Shown here: in pieces, positions 30,835 to 36,923 of the stretch
Layout of the letters: each line of letters begins with the position of its first letter
Position numbering within the stretch: position 1 is the first letter of the stretch
Assembly: GCA_005789645.1 (NCBI GenBank)
Contig: SXXH01000215.1
Location: 1 to 36,923 of the forward strand
Length of the DNA: 36,923 nucleotides
Direction: 5' to 3'
DNA from: Planctomycetia bacterium
Lineage (GTDB): Bacteria > Planctomycetota > UBA1135 > GCA-002686595
The notes under the pieces: model-generated
Told to the model about the DNA's origin: nothing
What the model saw: the letters and a program-made list of their open reading frames with translations, nothing else
The model's database searches: none
Translations under genes and position numbers: made by a program

Positions 30835-32028
30835 ATGGAGATCCAACTTGGTCCCCGTTCCACAGAAGCAGATGGACGAGCGCTCGGCACGGGGCGCTCG
30901 TCCACGCCTCCTTCCGCGCCGACCCCGGTCGAGGCGTTGGAAGAGCGTCGCGCGGACTTGGTCGCCGCGCGCAAGGCGGATGTGGAGCGCAAGAACGATC
31001 GCCAAGGCGAGCGTTCCGAGCGTCCCGCGAAACGCAACTTCGGGGACGACCTGCGCGCCCGGCGCATGGAGCAAGCTCCCGCTCGCTCCGAGCGTGGCGC
31101 CGCGAAAGCGCCTGCGGGCTCGGATTCTCCCGCCCACGCCCACGAACCTCGAGCAAGCATGACGGGCGACGAGGCCCAAGTCGCGCCGACATCGCCCGCG
31201 GGGCGCGCGGGAGCTGCCGCTCCTGTCGCCGCCAACCAGCCGCGGCCGATGCTCGCGCCGCCCTCGTCGCCCTTCTCCAACCCTGCGGAGGCCGGCGCGA
31301 CGCAAGCGTCCGGTGTCGTCGACGCAGTCCCCGCGCTTGCGACTCCTCTCGCGCCAGCAGCACCCGTCGCGTTCGCCGCGCCGGTGGGCGAGCTTGGCTT
31401 GGCGTCGCAGGTCGTGGACGCGCCAGCCCTCCTCGAGGCCGCGCTCGGAACCACGGACGCGTCGACCAAGACCGGCAAGGAGGCCGCGGGACAGTCCGAT
31501 GCGCGCGCAGTCGTCGCCGAGCCCGGACGCTTGTCCGAAATCCTTGACAGCAAGCCGCAGGACCCCGCATCGGCCGCGCGGCTCGCCGACGAGCGCGCCA
31601 CCCGCCAGGCCGAGACGCGCGAGCGCGCCGCGGACCTCTTGCGCCAGATCGGCTTGCAGTTGTCGCCGCAGACGCGCACGGCCATCGTCGACCTGCATCC
31701 GCGCGAACTCGGCCGCATCCACATCCGCATGAGCGTCGAGGGCGGGCGCGTGCGCGCGAATTTGCGCGCCGAACGACCCGAGGCGCTGGAGGCGCTCGAA
31801 CGCCATTTGCCCGAGTTGCGCGCCGAACTGGCGCGCGCCGGCTTGGACGCGCAGGAGTTGTCGCTCTCGCTGGGCTTCGACGGCCGCCGCGGCGGCGCCG
31901 AGGCCGGCGATGGACGACAAGCTCGCGCAGCCGCGCCCGCGACGGACCTGCGCGCGGCCACCCCGGACGAACTCGCCTTCGTGGCGCGCCGAGTCGCGCG
32001 CGACGGGGGCGTGGACACCTTCGCTTGA
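30835..32028 (+). CDS. fliK: Flagellar hook-length control protein FliK
   Basis: FliK measures hook length and switches the flagellar export apparatus from hook to filament substrates. From ATG 30835 (AAGGAGG four bases upstream) it is 397 residues; the track's upstream extension is noncoding. Residues 1-240 are low-complexity, rich in Ala, Pro, Arg and Ser, as expected for the unfolded ruler part. The conserved C-terminal Flg_hook domain runs from about 270 to 350: LLRQIGLQLSPQTRTAIVDLHPRELGRIHIRMSVEGGRVRANLRAERPEALEALERHLPELRAELARAGL starts and spans it, with the L-x-P-x-x-LG-x-I-x-I core. The identity is supported by flgD and flgE directly downstream. Confidence 0.88.
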   Translation: MEIQLGPRSTEADGRALGTGRSSTPPSAPTPVEALEERRADLVAARKADVERKNDRQGERSERPAKRNFGDDLRARRMEQAPARSERGAAKAPAGSDSPAHAHEPRASMTGDEAQVAPTSPAGRAGAAAPVAANQPRPMLAPPSSPFSNPAEAGATQASGVVDAVPALATPLAPAAPVAFAAPVGELGLASQVVDAPALLEAALGTTDASTKTGKEAAGQSDARAVVAEPGRLSEILDSKPQDPASAARLADERATRQAETRERAADLLRQIGLQLSPQTRTAIVDLHPRELGRIHIRMSVEGGRVRANLRAERPEALEALERHLPELRAELARAGLDAQELSLSLGFDGRRGGAEAGDGRQARAAAPATDLRAATPDELAFVARRVARDGGVDTFA

Positions 32029-32041
32029 GAGGACACGCACG

Positions 32042-32587
32042 ATGATCACCGGAATCCAAGCCACCGATCCCATCGCCGGAGCCGCGCAGGCGACCGGCGG
32101 GCAGGCCATGGGCAAGGACGCCTTCATGAAGCTGCTCGTCAACCAGATCCGAAACCAGGATCCGATGGCGCCGACCGACAACCAGCAGTTCATCGCGCAG
32201 TTGGCGCAGTTCAGCTCGCTCGAGCAGATGCAGACGATGAACGAGAACATCGTCGGTCTCGCCGTCCTGCAGCAGAACAACGCCTTGCTCGAGCAGTTGA
32301 CGAGCTCCAGCGCGCTGATCGGCCAGCAAGTCACCTGGGCCGACGCCACCACCGGCGTGGAACGGTCCGGCGTCGTCTCGAGCGTGAAGATCGTCGACGG
32401 GCTCGCCGTGTTGCGCGTCGGGGCCGAGGACGTCCCGCTGGCGACCGTGGTGCAGGTCGACGAACCCGCGCCGCCGCCCGCCAACGACGCGAACGACGGC
32501 GCGACCACGAACACGAACTCGAACACCGACACGAACGACACGAACGACAACGATGCCGCAGACGGCGGCACCAACGGGGAGGGCTGA
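32042..32587 (+). CDS. flgD: Flagellar hook assembly (capping) protein FlgD
   Basis: FlgD caps the growing hook and is needed for FlgE polymerisation. The 181-residue protein starts at ATG 32042, with GAGAGG in the short gap after fliK. The conserved N-terminal region is clear: MGKDAFMKLLVNQIRNQDPMAPTDNQQFIAQLAQFSSLEQMQTMNENI spans the FlgD family block, and an SALIGQQVTW strand follows. The middle contains a small beta domain (VERSGVVSSVKIVDGLAVLRVG). The usual FLIG-like/FnIII domains are absent or very short. The last 40 residues are an unusual low-complexity tail of Asn, Asp, Thr and Gly. Only 3 bp separate it from flgE. Confidence 0.93.
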   Translation: MITGIQATDPIAGAAQATGGQAMGKDAFMKLLVNQIRNQDPMAPTDNQQFIAQLAQFSSLEQMQTMNENIVGLAVLQQNNALLEQLTSSSALIGQQVTWADATTGVERSGVVSSVKIVDGLAVLRVGAEDVPLATVVQVDEPAPPPANDANDGATTNTNSNTDTNDTNDNDAADGGTNGEG

Positions 32588-32590
32588 ACG

Positions 32591-34516
32591 ATGGCTTCTT
32601 TGTTCACCGCGCTGAGCGGACTCAAGGCGCATCAGGACTGGATCGATGTCATCGGCAACAATCTGGCCAACGCCAACACCTCGGGCTTCAAGACTTCGCA
32701 CGCGACCTTCTCGTCGAGCTTCCACAGCACGCTGCGCCACGCATCGGGGCCGGCCAACGGCTACGGTGGCCGCAATCCCGTGCAGATCGGCATGGGCGTG
32801 GCGTTGTCGGACATCGGTCGCGACTTCGGCCAAGGAGCCTTGAACAGCACCGGTCGCGTGTTCGACCTGGCGCTCTCCGGTCGCGGGTTCTTCGCGCTGC
32901 AGGGCGGCGCCGACACGTACTACACGCGCGTGGGCACCTTCGGCCTCGACGGCCAGAACAACCTCGTCGACCAACGCACGGGATATCAGGTGCTGGACGG
33001 CACCGGTTCCGCCATCACGCTCGACACGGACTCCGTCTTCGCGCCGCAGGCGACCAGCATGCTCGAGCTCGTGGGCAACCTGCCCAAGGAGGTCGGTGGC
33101 CCGCTGCAAGAGGTGCTGACCGGCGCCGAAGGCATGAAGCACGGCCAGCCCGCGACCGTGGCCGCGACCTCGACCGGTCCGTGGGCCGTGCCCGCCGGCG
33201 AGACGTGGTCGTTGAATGTCAGCGTCTCCGGCGGCGCTCCGCAGCAAGTCTCCGTGACCAGCGCGTCCGGCTCGATCGACGCGGCGCAAGTCGCCGCCGC
33301 CATCGACGACCTCGACGGCGTGTCGGCCAGCGTCAACGCGGCTGGACAAGTCGAGGTCGCCACCGATCGGGTGGGAGAGGACGCCTCGATCCGCTTCACC
33401 AGCGGCCCGACCAACCGCGACCTCGTGTCGACGCTGGGCCTGCCGACCACGCTCGTGTCGGGCACCGAGGCCGCGGTGGGTCCCACCACCGACCTCAACG
33501 ACCTGCCAGGTCGCGTCGATCCGTACCAGAACGGCGACCAGATCCTCGTGTCGGGCGTCGACGCCGACGGCACGCCGGTGAACGCCACCTTCACCTACGG
33601 CGTGGACGGCACGACGGTCGACGACTTCGTCGCCTTCCTCGACGGCCTCTACGACGACGCGACAGTCTCGTTGAACGCCGCCGGGCAACTGGTGGTGGGG
33701 GCCGACACGGCGGGCGAGACCGAGCTCCTGCTTTCGCTCGAGGACGCCAGCGGCAATGTCGGATCCATGGACTGGACCGACTACGCGGTGCAGACGACCA
33801 CCGAAGGCACGGCCTCCGACGAGGTCGTGTCCTCGATGGAGGTCTACGACTCGGCCGGCGTGGCGCACACCTTGACCGTGACCTTCGCGCGCCAGCAGGA
33901 CGGCAGTTGGACGGCGACCGCCAGCGTGCCCGCCGAGGACGGCGTCGTGCTGTCGAACCCCATCGCGGGCATCGCCTTCGACGACTCGGGCGATCCCGTG
34001 GGCCTGGGCGCGGTCGACACCGAGGTGCTTGTCCAGTTCTCTGGACAGACCAGCCCGCAGTCCATGTCGCTCGAACTCGGCTCCGCCGGCGACTTCGGCG
34101 GACTGACGCAGTACGGTTCGGACGGCGAAGTGCTCGTGAAGACGCAGGACGGCTTCGGCGCCGGGCAATTGGCGAACATCTCCGTGGACGCCGACGGCAC
34201 GATCCTCGGCTTCTACACCAACGGCCAGTCGCGTTCGCTCGGCGAGGTCGGCGTCGCCGTATTCGGCAACCCCGAGGGCCTCACGGCCGGCGGCGACGGC
34301 TTGTGGATGGCCTCGGCGAACTCGGGCCAGCCGGTGCTCGGCGCGGGACTCGCCGGCGCGGCGGGCGAAGTGGTCGGCGGCGCGTTGGAGAACTCCAACG
34401 TCGACACCGCCGAGCAGTTCGTGCGCCTGATCGAGGCCCAGCGCGGCTTCCAAGCCAACGCGCGGGTCATCACGGCCCAGGACGAAGTCCTGCGCGAGAC
34501 CGTCAACCTCATCTGA
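32591..34516 (+). CDS. flgE: Flagellar hook protein FlgE (enlarged)
   Basis: FlgE polymerises into the hook that joins the flagellar basal body to the filament. The 641-residue protein has the standard N terminus (MASLFTALSGLKAHQDWIDVIGNNLANANTSGFKTS) and the standard C terminus (NSNVDTAEQFVRLIEAQRGFQANARVITAQDEVLRETVNLI), which form the D0/D1 coiled coil. It is longer than the roughly 400-residue enterobacterial protein. The extra middle contains two repeats resembling the flagellin hook-IN motif, ending in VSASVNAAGQVEVATD and ATVSLNAAGQLVVGAD. The FlgE D2-type segment (VVSSMEVYDSAGVAHTLTVTF) follows. Two strong hairpins downstream (34532-34590) may end this transcription unit. Confidence 0.95.
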   Translation: MASLFTALSGLKAHQDWIDVIGNNLANANTSGFKTSHATFSSSFHSTLRHASGPANGYGGRNPVQIGMGVALSDIGRDFGQGALNSTGRVFDLALSGRGFFALQGGADTYYTRVGTFGLDGQNNLVDQRTGYQVLDGTGSAITLDTDSVFAPQATSMLELVGNLPKEVGGPLQEVLTGAEGMKHGQPATVAATSTGPWAVPAGETWSLNVSVSGGAPQQVSVTSASGSIDAAQVAAAIDDLDGVSASVNAAGQVEVATDRVGEDASIRFTSGPTNRDLVSTLGLPTTLVSGTEAAVGPTTDLNDLPGRVDPYQNGDQILVSGVDADGTPVNATFTYGVDGTTVDDFVAFLDGLYDDATVSLNAAGQLVVGADTAGETELLLSLEDASGNVGSMDWTDYAVQTTTEGTASDEVVSSMEVYDSAGVAHTLTVTFARQQDGSWTATASVPAEDGVVLSNPIAGIAFDDSGDPVGLGAVDTEVLVQFSGQTSPQSMSLELGSAGDFGGLTQYGSDGEVLVKTQDGFGAGQLANISVDADGTILGFYTNGQSRSLGEVGVAVFGNPEGLTAGGDGLWMASANSGQPVLGAGLAGAAGEVVGGALENSNVDTAEQFVRLIEAQRGFQANARVITAQDEVLRETVNLI

Positions 34517-34531
34517 TCCAGCACACGGGTT

Positions 34532-34552
34532 CGGCCGGACTGCCCCCGGCCG
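34532..34552 (+). other. Hairpin after flgE with loop ACTGCCC
   Basis: CGGCCGG-ACTGCCC-CCGGCCG is a perfect 7-bp stem with a 7-nt loop, 16 nt after the flgE stop. Its loop is identical to that of the next hairpin. Confidence 0.7.
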
Positions 34553-34557
34553 CGTCC

Positions 34558-34590
34558 GCGCCCCGTCGCCACTGCCCGGCGGCGGGGCGC
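34558..34590 (+). terminator. Likely terminator hairpin after flgE, loop ACTGCCC
   Basis: GCGCCCCGTCGCC pairs with GGCGGCGGGGCGC (13 bp, one T-G wobble) around the loop ACTGCCC, followed by ATCCTTTG. It is the most stable structure in the gap between flgE and flgF and fits termination of the fliK-flgD-flgE unit. Confidence 0.6.
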
Positions 34591-34700
34591 ATCCTTTGAG
34601 GGCCGCGTTTTCTTCCGGGTCGAGGCGGAAGTTCCTTCCCGGGCCGCGCTCCCGGTCCTTCCACGAGCCCCTCGCCGGCCCCGGGAGGGGGTTCGCGCAC

Positions 34701-34720
34701 TTGGCCTCCCGCTTGCTCCC
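34701..34720 (+). promoter_or_regulatory. Sigma-54-like promoter motif upstream of flgF
   Basis: TTGGCC-TCC-CGCTTGCTCCC matches the motif before fliK at 17 of 20 positions and has the same distance (31 nt) to the ATG. GG and GC are 10 bp apart. No ribosome-binding site is visible between motif and ATG, so the mRNA may be nearly leaderless if transcription starts about 12 nt after the GC. Confidence 0.5.
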
Positions 34721-34731
34721 CATGCAGCGCC

Positions 34732-35421
34732 ATGGACAGCGGACTCAACCTCAGCGTGGGCGGCCTCTCCACCAGCGAACGCCGGATGGAGGCCATCACC
34801 CACAACTTGGCCAACCTGGGCACGACGGGCTTCAAGCGCTTCCTGCCCGTCACGACTTCTACCGGCCGCGGCGCCGGGGCGAACTCGAAGACCACGCTCG
34901 TCACCGACTGGTCGCAAGGGGAGCTGCGCCGCACGGGCAACCCGCTCGATCTGGCGCTCGACGGCGCGGGCTTCTTCGTGCTGGAGACGGAGAAGGGCCC
35001 CGCCTACACGCGCGCCGGCTCGTTCCACCTCGACGAACAGGGCGTGCTGCAGAGCGAGGACGGCTTCGCCGTGGCGTGGAGCGCGGGCGCGGGCTCGCTG
35101 CAGGCGATCGGCGACCCGATCGTCGTCGATCCGCGCGGAGTCGTGCGCCAAGGCGCCAACGAAGTCGGACGCCTCAAGGTCGTCGACTTCGACGAGCGCG
35201 AGCGCCTCGTGCGCATCGGCAGCGCCGCCTGGATGGCGCCGCGCGGCGTGCAGGAGAAGGAGGCCGAGGCGAGCGTCCACCAAGGCGCGCTTGAGCAAGC
35301 CAACGCGAACAGCATGGACGAGCTCGTCTCGATGATCGTGGCCCAGCGCCACTTCGAGAACGGCAGCACGGTCATGCGCACCATCGACCAGAGCTACAAG
35401 CGGCTGAACCAGCCGAAGTGA
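34732..35421 (+). CDS. flgF: Flagellar basal-body rod protein FlgF
   Basis: FlgF forms part of the proximal rod of the flagellar basal body. The 229-residue protein has the rod/hook family N terminus (LNLSVGGLSTSERRMEAITHNLANLGTTGFKR), the central LRRTGNPLDLALDGAGFFVLETEKGPAYTRAGSFHLDEQG block, and the C-terminal HQGALEQANANSMDELVSMIVAQRHFENGSTVMRTIDQSYKRLNQ. It is shorter than the following FlgG, and the order flgF-flgG-flgA is common, which supports FlgF rather than a second FlgG. It lies behind the hairpins that follow flgE and has its own promoter motif. There is no clear ribosome-binding site before the ATG. Confidence 0.87.
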   Translation: MDSGLNLSVGGLSTSERRMEAITHNLANLGTTGFKRFLPVTTSTGRGAGANSKTTLVTDWSQGELRRTGNPLDLALDGAGFFVLETEKGPAYTRAGSFHLDEQGVLQSEDGFAVAWSAGAGSLQAIGDPIVVDPRGVVRQGANEVGRLKVVDFDERERLVRIGSAAWMAPRGVQEKEAEASVHQGALEQANANSMDELVSMIVAQRHFENGSTVMRTIDQSYKRLNQPK

Positions 35422-35440
35422 ACCAGAAGGAGACCAGATC

Positions 35441-36229
35441 ATGATTCGCGCGCTGATGACCGCCGCCTCGGGCATGAAGGCCCAGCAGATGCAGGTCGAC
35501 ACCATCGCCAACAACATCGCCAACGCGAACACCAGCTCGTTCAAGAAGAGCGAGTTGTCGTTCCGTTCGATGCTCTACCAGACCTACCGCGAGCCCGGCG
35601 CCGTGACGGCCGGCGAGCAGCGCACGCCGACCGGCCTGCAGGTCGGCACGGGCACCGAGGTCTCCGGCTCGTCGAAGATCTTCCAGCAAGGCGAGCTGGA
35701 GCCGACCGGCGGCCAGTTCTCGCTGGCGATCCAGGGCGAGGGCTTCTTCCGCATCCAGATGCCCAACGGCGAGTACCGCTACACGCGCGATGGCGACTTC
35801 CATCGCGACGCGAACGGTTCGCTGACGACCGCCGAAGGCTACTTGCTCGATGGCGCGCCGCAGATCGGCCAGGACGTGATCAGCGTCACCATCGGCGAGG
35901 ACGGCACGTTCTCGACGCTCGCCAGCGAAGGCGGCACGCCCACGACGGCCGGCCAGTTGCAGGTGTGGCGCTTCCCCAACCCCGCCGGCCTGAAGGCCCA
36001 GGGCGGCAACTACTACACCGAGACCGGTTCGTCCGGCCCGGCCGCTTCGAGCGTCGCCGGCCAGACGGGCACGGGCGTCCTGAAGCAGGGCTATCGCGAG
36101 CGCAGCAACGTGCAGGTCGTCGACGAGCTCGTCTCGCTGATCCTCGCGCAGCGCAACTACGAGGTGAACAGCCGCGCCATCCGCGCGAGCGACGAGATGC
36201 TCCAGCAAGTCAACCAGATGGTGCGCTGA
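35441..36229 (+). CDS. flgG: Flagellar basal-body distal rod protein FlgG
   Basis: FlgG builds the distal rod, the drive shaft that crosses the periplasm. The 262-residue length is typical. It starts MIRALMTAASGMKAQQMQVDTIANNIANANTSSFKKSE, continues with GLQVGTGTEVSGSSKIFQQGELEPTGGQFSLAIQGEGFFRIQMPNGEYRYTRDGDFHRDANG, and ends LKQGYRERSNVQVVDELVSLILAQRNYEVNSRAIRASDEMLQQVNQMVR. AAGGAG lies about 10 nt before the ATG. The gene follows flgF after 19 bp and precedes flgA after 10 bp, so the three are likely one transcript. Confidence 0.96.
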   Translation: MIRALMTAASGMKAQQMQVDTIANNIANANTSSFKKSELSFRSMLYQTYREPGAVTAGEQRTPTGLQVGTGTEVSGSSKIFQQGELEPTGGQFSLAIQGEGFFRIQMPNGEYRYTRDGDFHRDANGSLTTAEGYLLDGAPQIGQDVISVTIGEDGTFSTLASEGGTPTTAGQLQVWRFPNPAGLKAQGGNYYTETGSSGPAASSVAGQTGTGVLKQGYRERSNVQVVDELVSLILAQRNYEVNSRAIRASDEMLQQVNQMVR

Positions 36230-36239
36230 GGCCTTCGCC

Positions 36240-36923
36240 ATGATCGCAGCCATCGGCACAGCCGTCCTCGCCGCGAACATCGCGCTGAAGCCCGAGGCTT
36301 CCGTGCGCGGCGCGACCGTCACCTTGTCCGAGGTCGCCGACTTGTCGGCGCTGGCCCCGGACGAAGCCGCGCGCCTCGGCCAGCTCGAACTCGGTGGCGC
36401 GCCCGCCCCGGGTTGGACGCGCCGCTTCGAAGCGGCGCAAGTCGCCAAGCTGGTTGCCGCCAGCGGCTCCAAGGCCGTGGTGTCGGGAGCCGACGCGTGC
36501 AAGGCGACCCCCGCCACGCGCGTCGTCGAGGCGAAGGATCTGGCGCGCCTCGCCGAGGACGCGCTGCGCGCGCGCTTCGCGGGCCACGACTGCGAGATCA
36601 ACCCGTCGGGCGAGCCCAAGCAGCTCGTGGTGCCCGAGCCGGACGACGCCGCGAGCTTCCAGTTGAAGGCGGTGCTCGACGAACGCGCGTCGGCGAGCGG
36701 CGCCTGGACCGTCGGCATCCAAGTCTGGATCGACGGCCAGCCGTGGCGCACATCGTTCGCGACCTTCGAAGTGTCGCAGTACGCGCAGCAAGCCGTGCTC
36801 GTCCAGCCGGTGCGGCGCGGCGAGGCCGTGCCGGCGGGCGCGCTCGAGCTGCGTCGCGTGAAGCTGGCCGCGGCCGGGGCCGCGCGCGCCTTGTCGGCCG
36901 AACAGGCCGCCGGCGCGTTGGCC
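36240..36923 (+). CDS. flgA: Flagellar P-ring assembly chaperone FlgA (3' end outside window)
   Basis: FlgA is a periplasmic chaperone for assembly of the P ring around the rod. The frame opens at ATG 36240 and is uninterrupted for 228 codons to the window edge; the ORF track lists no matching plus-strand ORF because it lacks a stop. A short hydrophobic N terminus (MIAAIGTAVLAANIAL) may be the signal. The visible body includes TVTLSEVADLSALAPDEAARLGQLELG and FEVSQYAQQAVLVQPVRRGEAVPAGALELRRV, the last being a typical SAF domain start as in FlgA. Its place directly after flgG agrees with the common flgF-flgG-flgA-flgH-flgI order. Only weak ribosome-binding sequence is visible. Confidence 0.8.
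   Translation, partial: MIAAIGTAVLAANIALKPEASVRGATVTLSEVADLSALAPDEAARLGQLELGGAPAPGWTRRFEAAQVAKLVAASGSKAVVSGADACKATPATRVVEAKDLARLAEDALRARFAGHDCEINPSGEPKQLVVPEPDDAASFQLKAVLDERASASGAWTVGIQVWIDGQPWRTSFATFEVSQYAQQAVLVQPVRRGEAVPAGALELRRVKLAAAGAARALSAEQAAGALA

Noticed and set aside
30776-34723. 1315-residue minus-strand ORF opposite the flagellar genes
   Set aside because: Antisense shadow of fliK, flgD and flgE, which are unambiguous.
1-36923. tRNA, rRNA, CRISPR arrays, insertion sequences or prophage genes
   Set aside because: I looked in all gaps and found no cloverleaf motifs, regularly spaced repeats, transposases or phage proteins.

Overview
The window is about 37 kb of GC-rich DNA from a bacterium with an outer membrane, a flagellum and many secreted proteins. 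The best guess is a marine-type member of the Planctomycetota. The main reason is a C-terminal surface domain (FGDG-x-RC-x-GGSV-x-RLG, ending FNL-[ST]-[DN]-G) that I associate with large secreted proteins of that phylum. Lpo-type lipoproteins, a Tat-exported PhoX-like protein and a c-type cytochrome fused to a beta-propeller fit this. The phylum call rests on pattern recognition, not on a marker-gene tree.

Layout. (1) 1-4034: the 3' part of gyrA, yqeY, a possible small ORF and murJ, all on the plus strand. (2) 4035-6957: a long structured leader with a candidate NrdR box pair, then a class II (B12-dependent) ribonucleotide reductase gene, nrdJ. (3) 7065-11693: a secreted metallophosphoesterase (minus strand) diverges from a lamin-tail-like secreted protein that carries a related C-terminal domain; a GDPD phosphodiesterase follows. 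(4) 11868-16969: a four-gene envelope operon with a COG3014-like lipoprotein, a YcfL-like lipoprotein, LpoB and a large CsgG/FlgT-like protein. (5) 17069-19584: a PhoX-family protein and a small secreted protein on the minus strand. (6) 19720-24039: a DsbD-type thiol:disulfide interchange protein whose reading frame crosses an in-frame TGA, then a cysteine-rich secreted protein and a carboxypeptidase-regulatory-like protein. (7) 24065-27392: feoA-feoB (minus) diverging from rpiA (plus). (8) 27487-30408: a propeller/di-haem cytochrome c peroxidase-like protein (minus). (9) 30835-36923: flagellar genes fliK-flgD-flgE, then flgF-flgG-flgA, the last cut by the window edge.

Most notable observation: dsbD (19720-21642) is interrupted by TGA at 21379-21381, exactly where the first cysteine of the thioredoxin CxxC motif belongs (FTGFT-TGA-VNC). 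The frame continues through a complete thioredoxin-like C terminus. A stem-loop that fits the bacterial SECIS rules (loop 23 nt after the TGA, loop starting with G) lies just downstream. This is best read as a selenoprotein, DsbD with a Sec-x-x-Cys active site. The next plus-strand gene encodes an exported protein with 12 cysteines, a possible client.

Other points of interest are a near-identical 20-bp sigma-54-like motif exactly 31 nt before both fliK and flgF, a pair of hairpins after flgE with the same 7-nt loop, a 14-bp repeat ahead of two lipoprotein genes, and several short tandem repeats at gene ends. No tRNA, rRNA, CRISPR array, insertion sequence or phage gene was seen.
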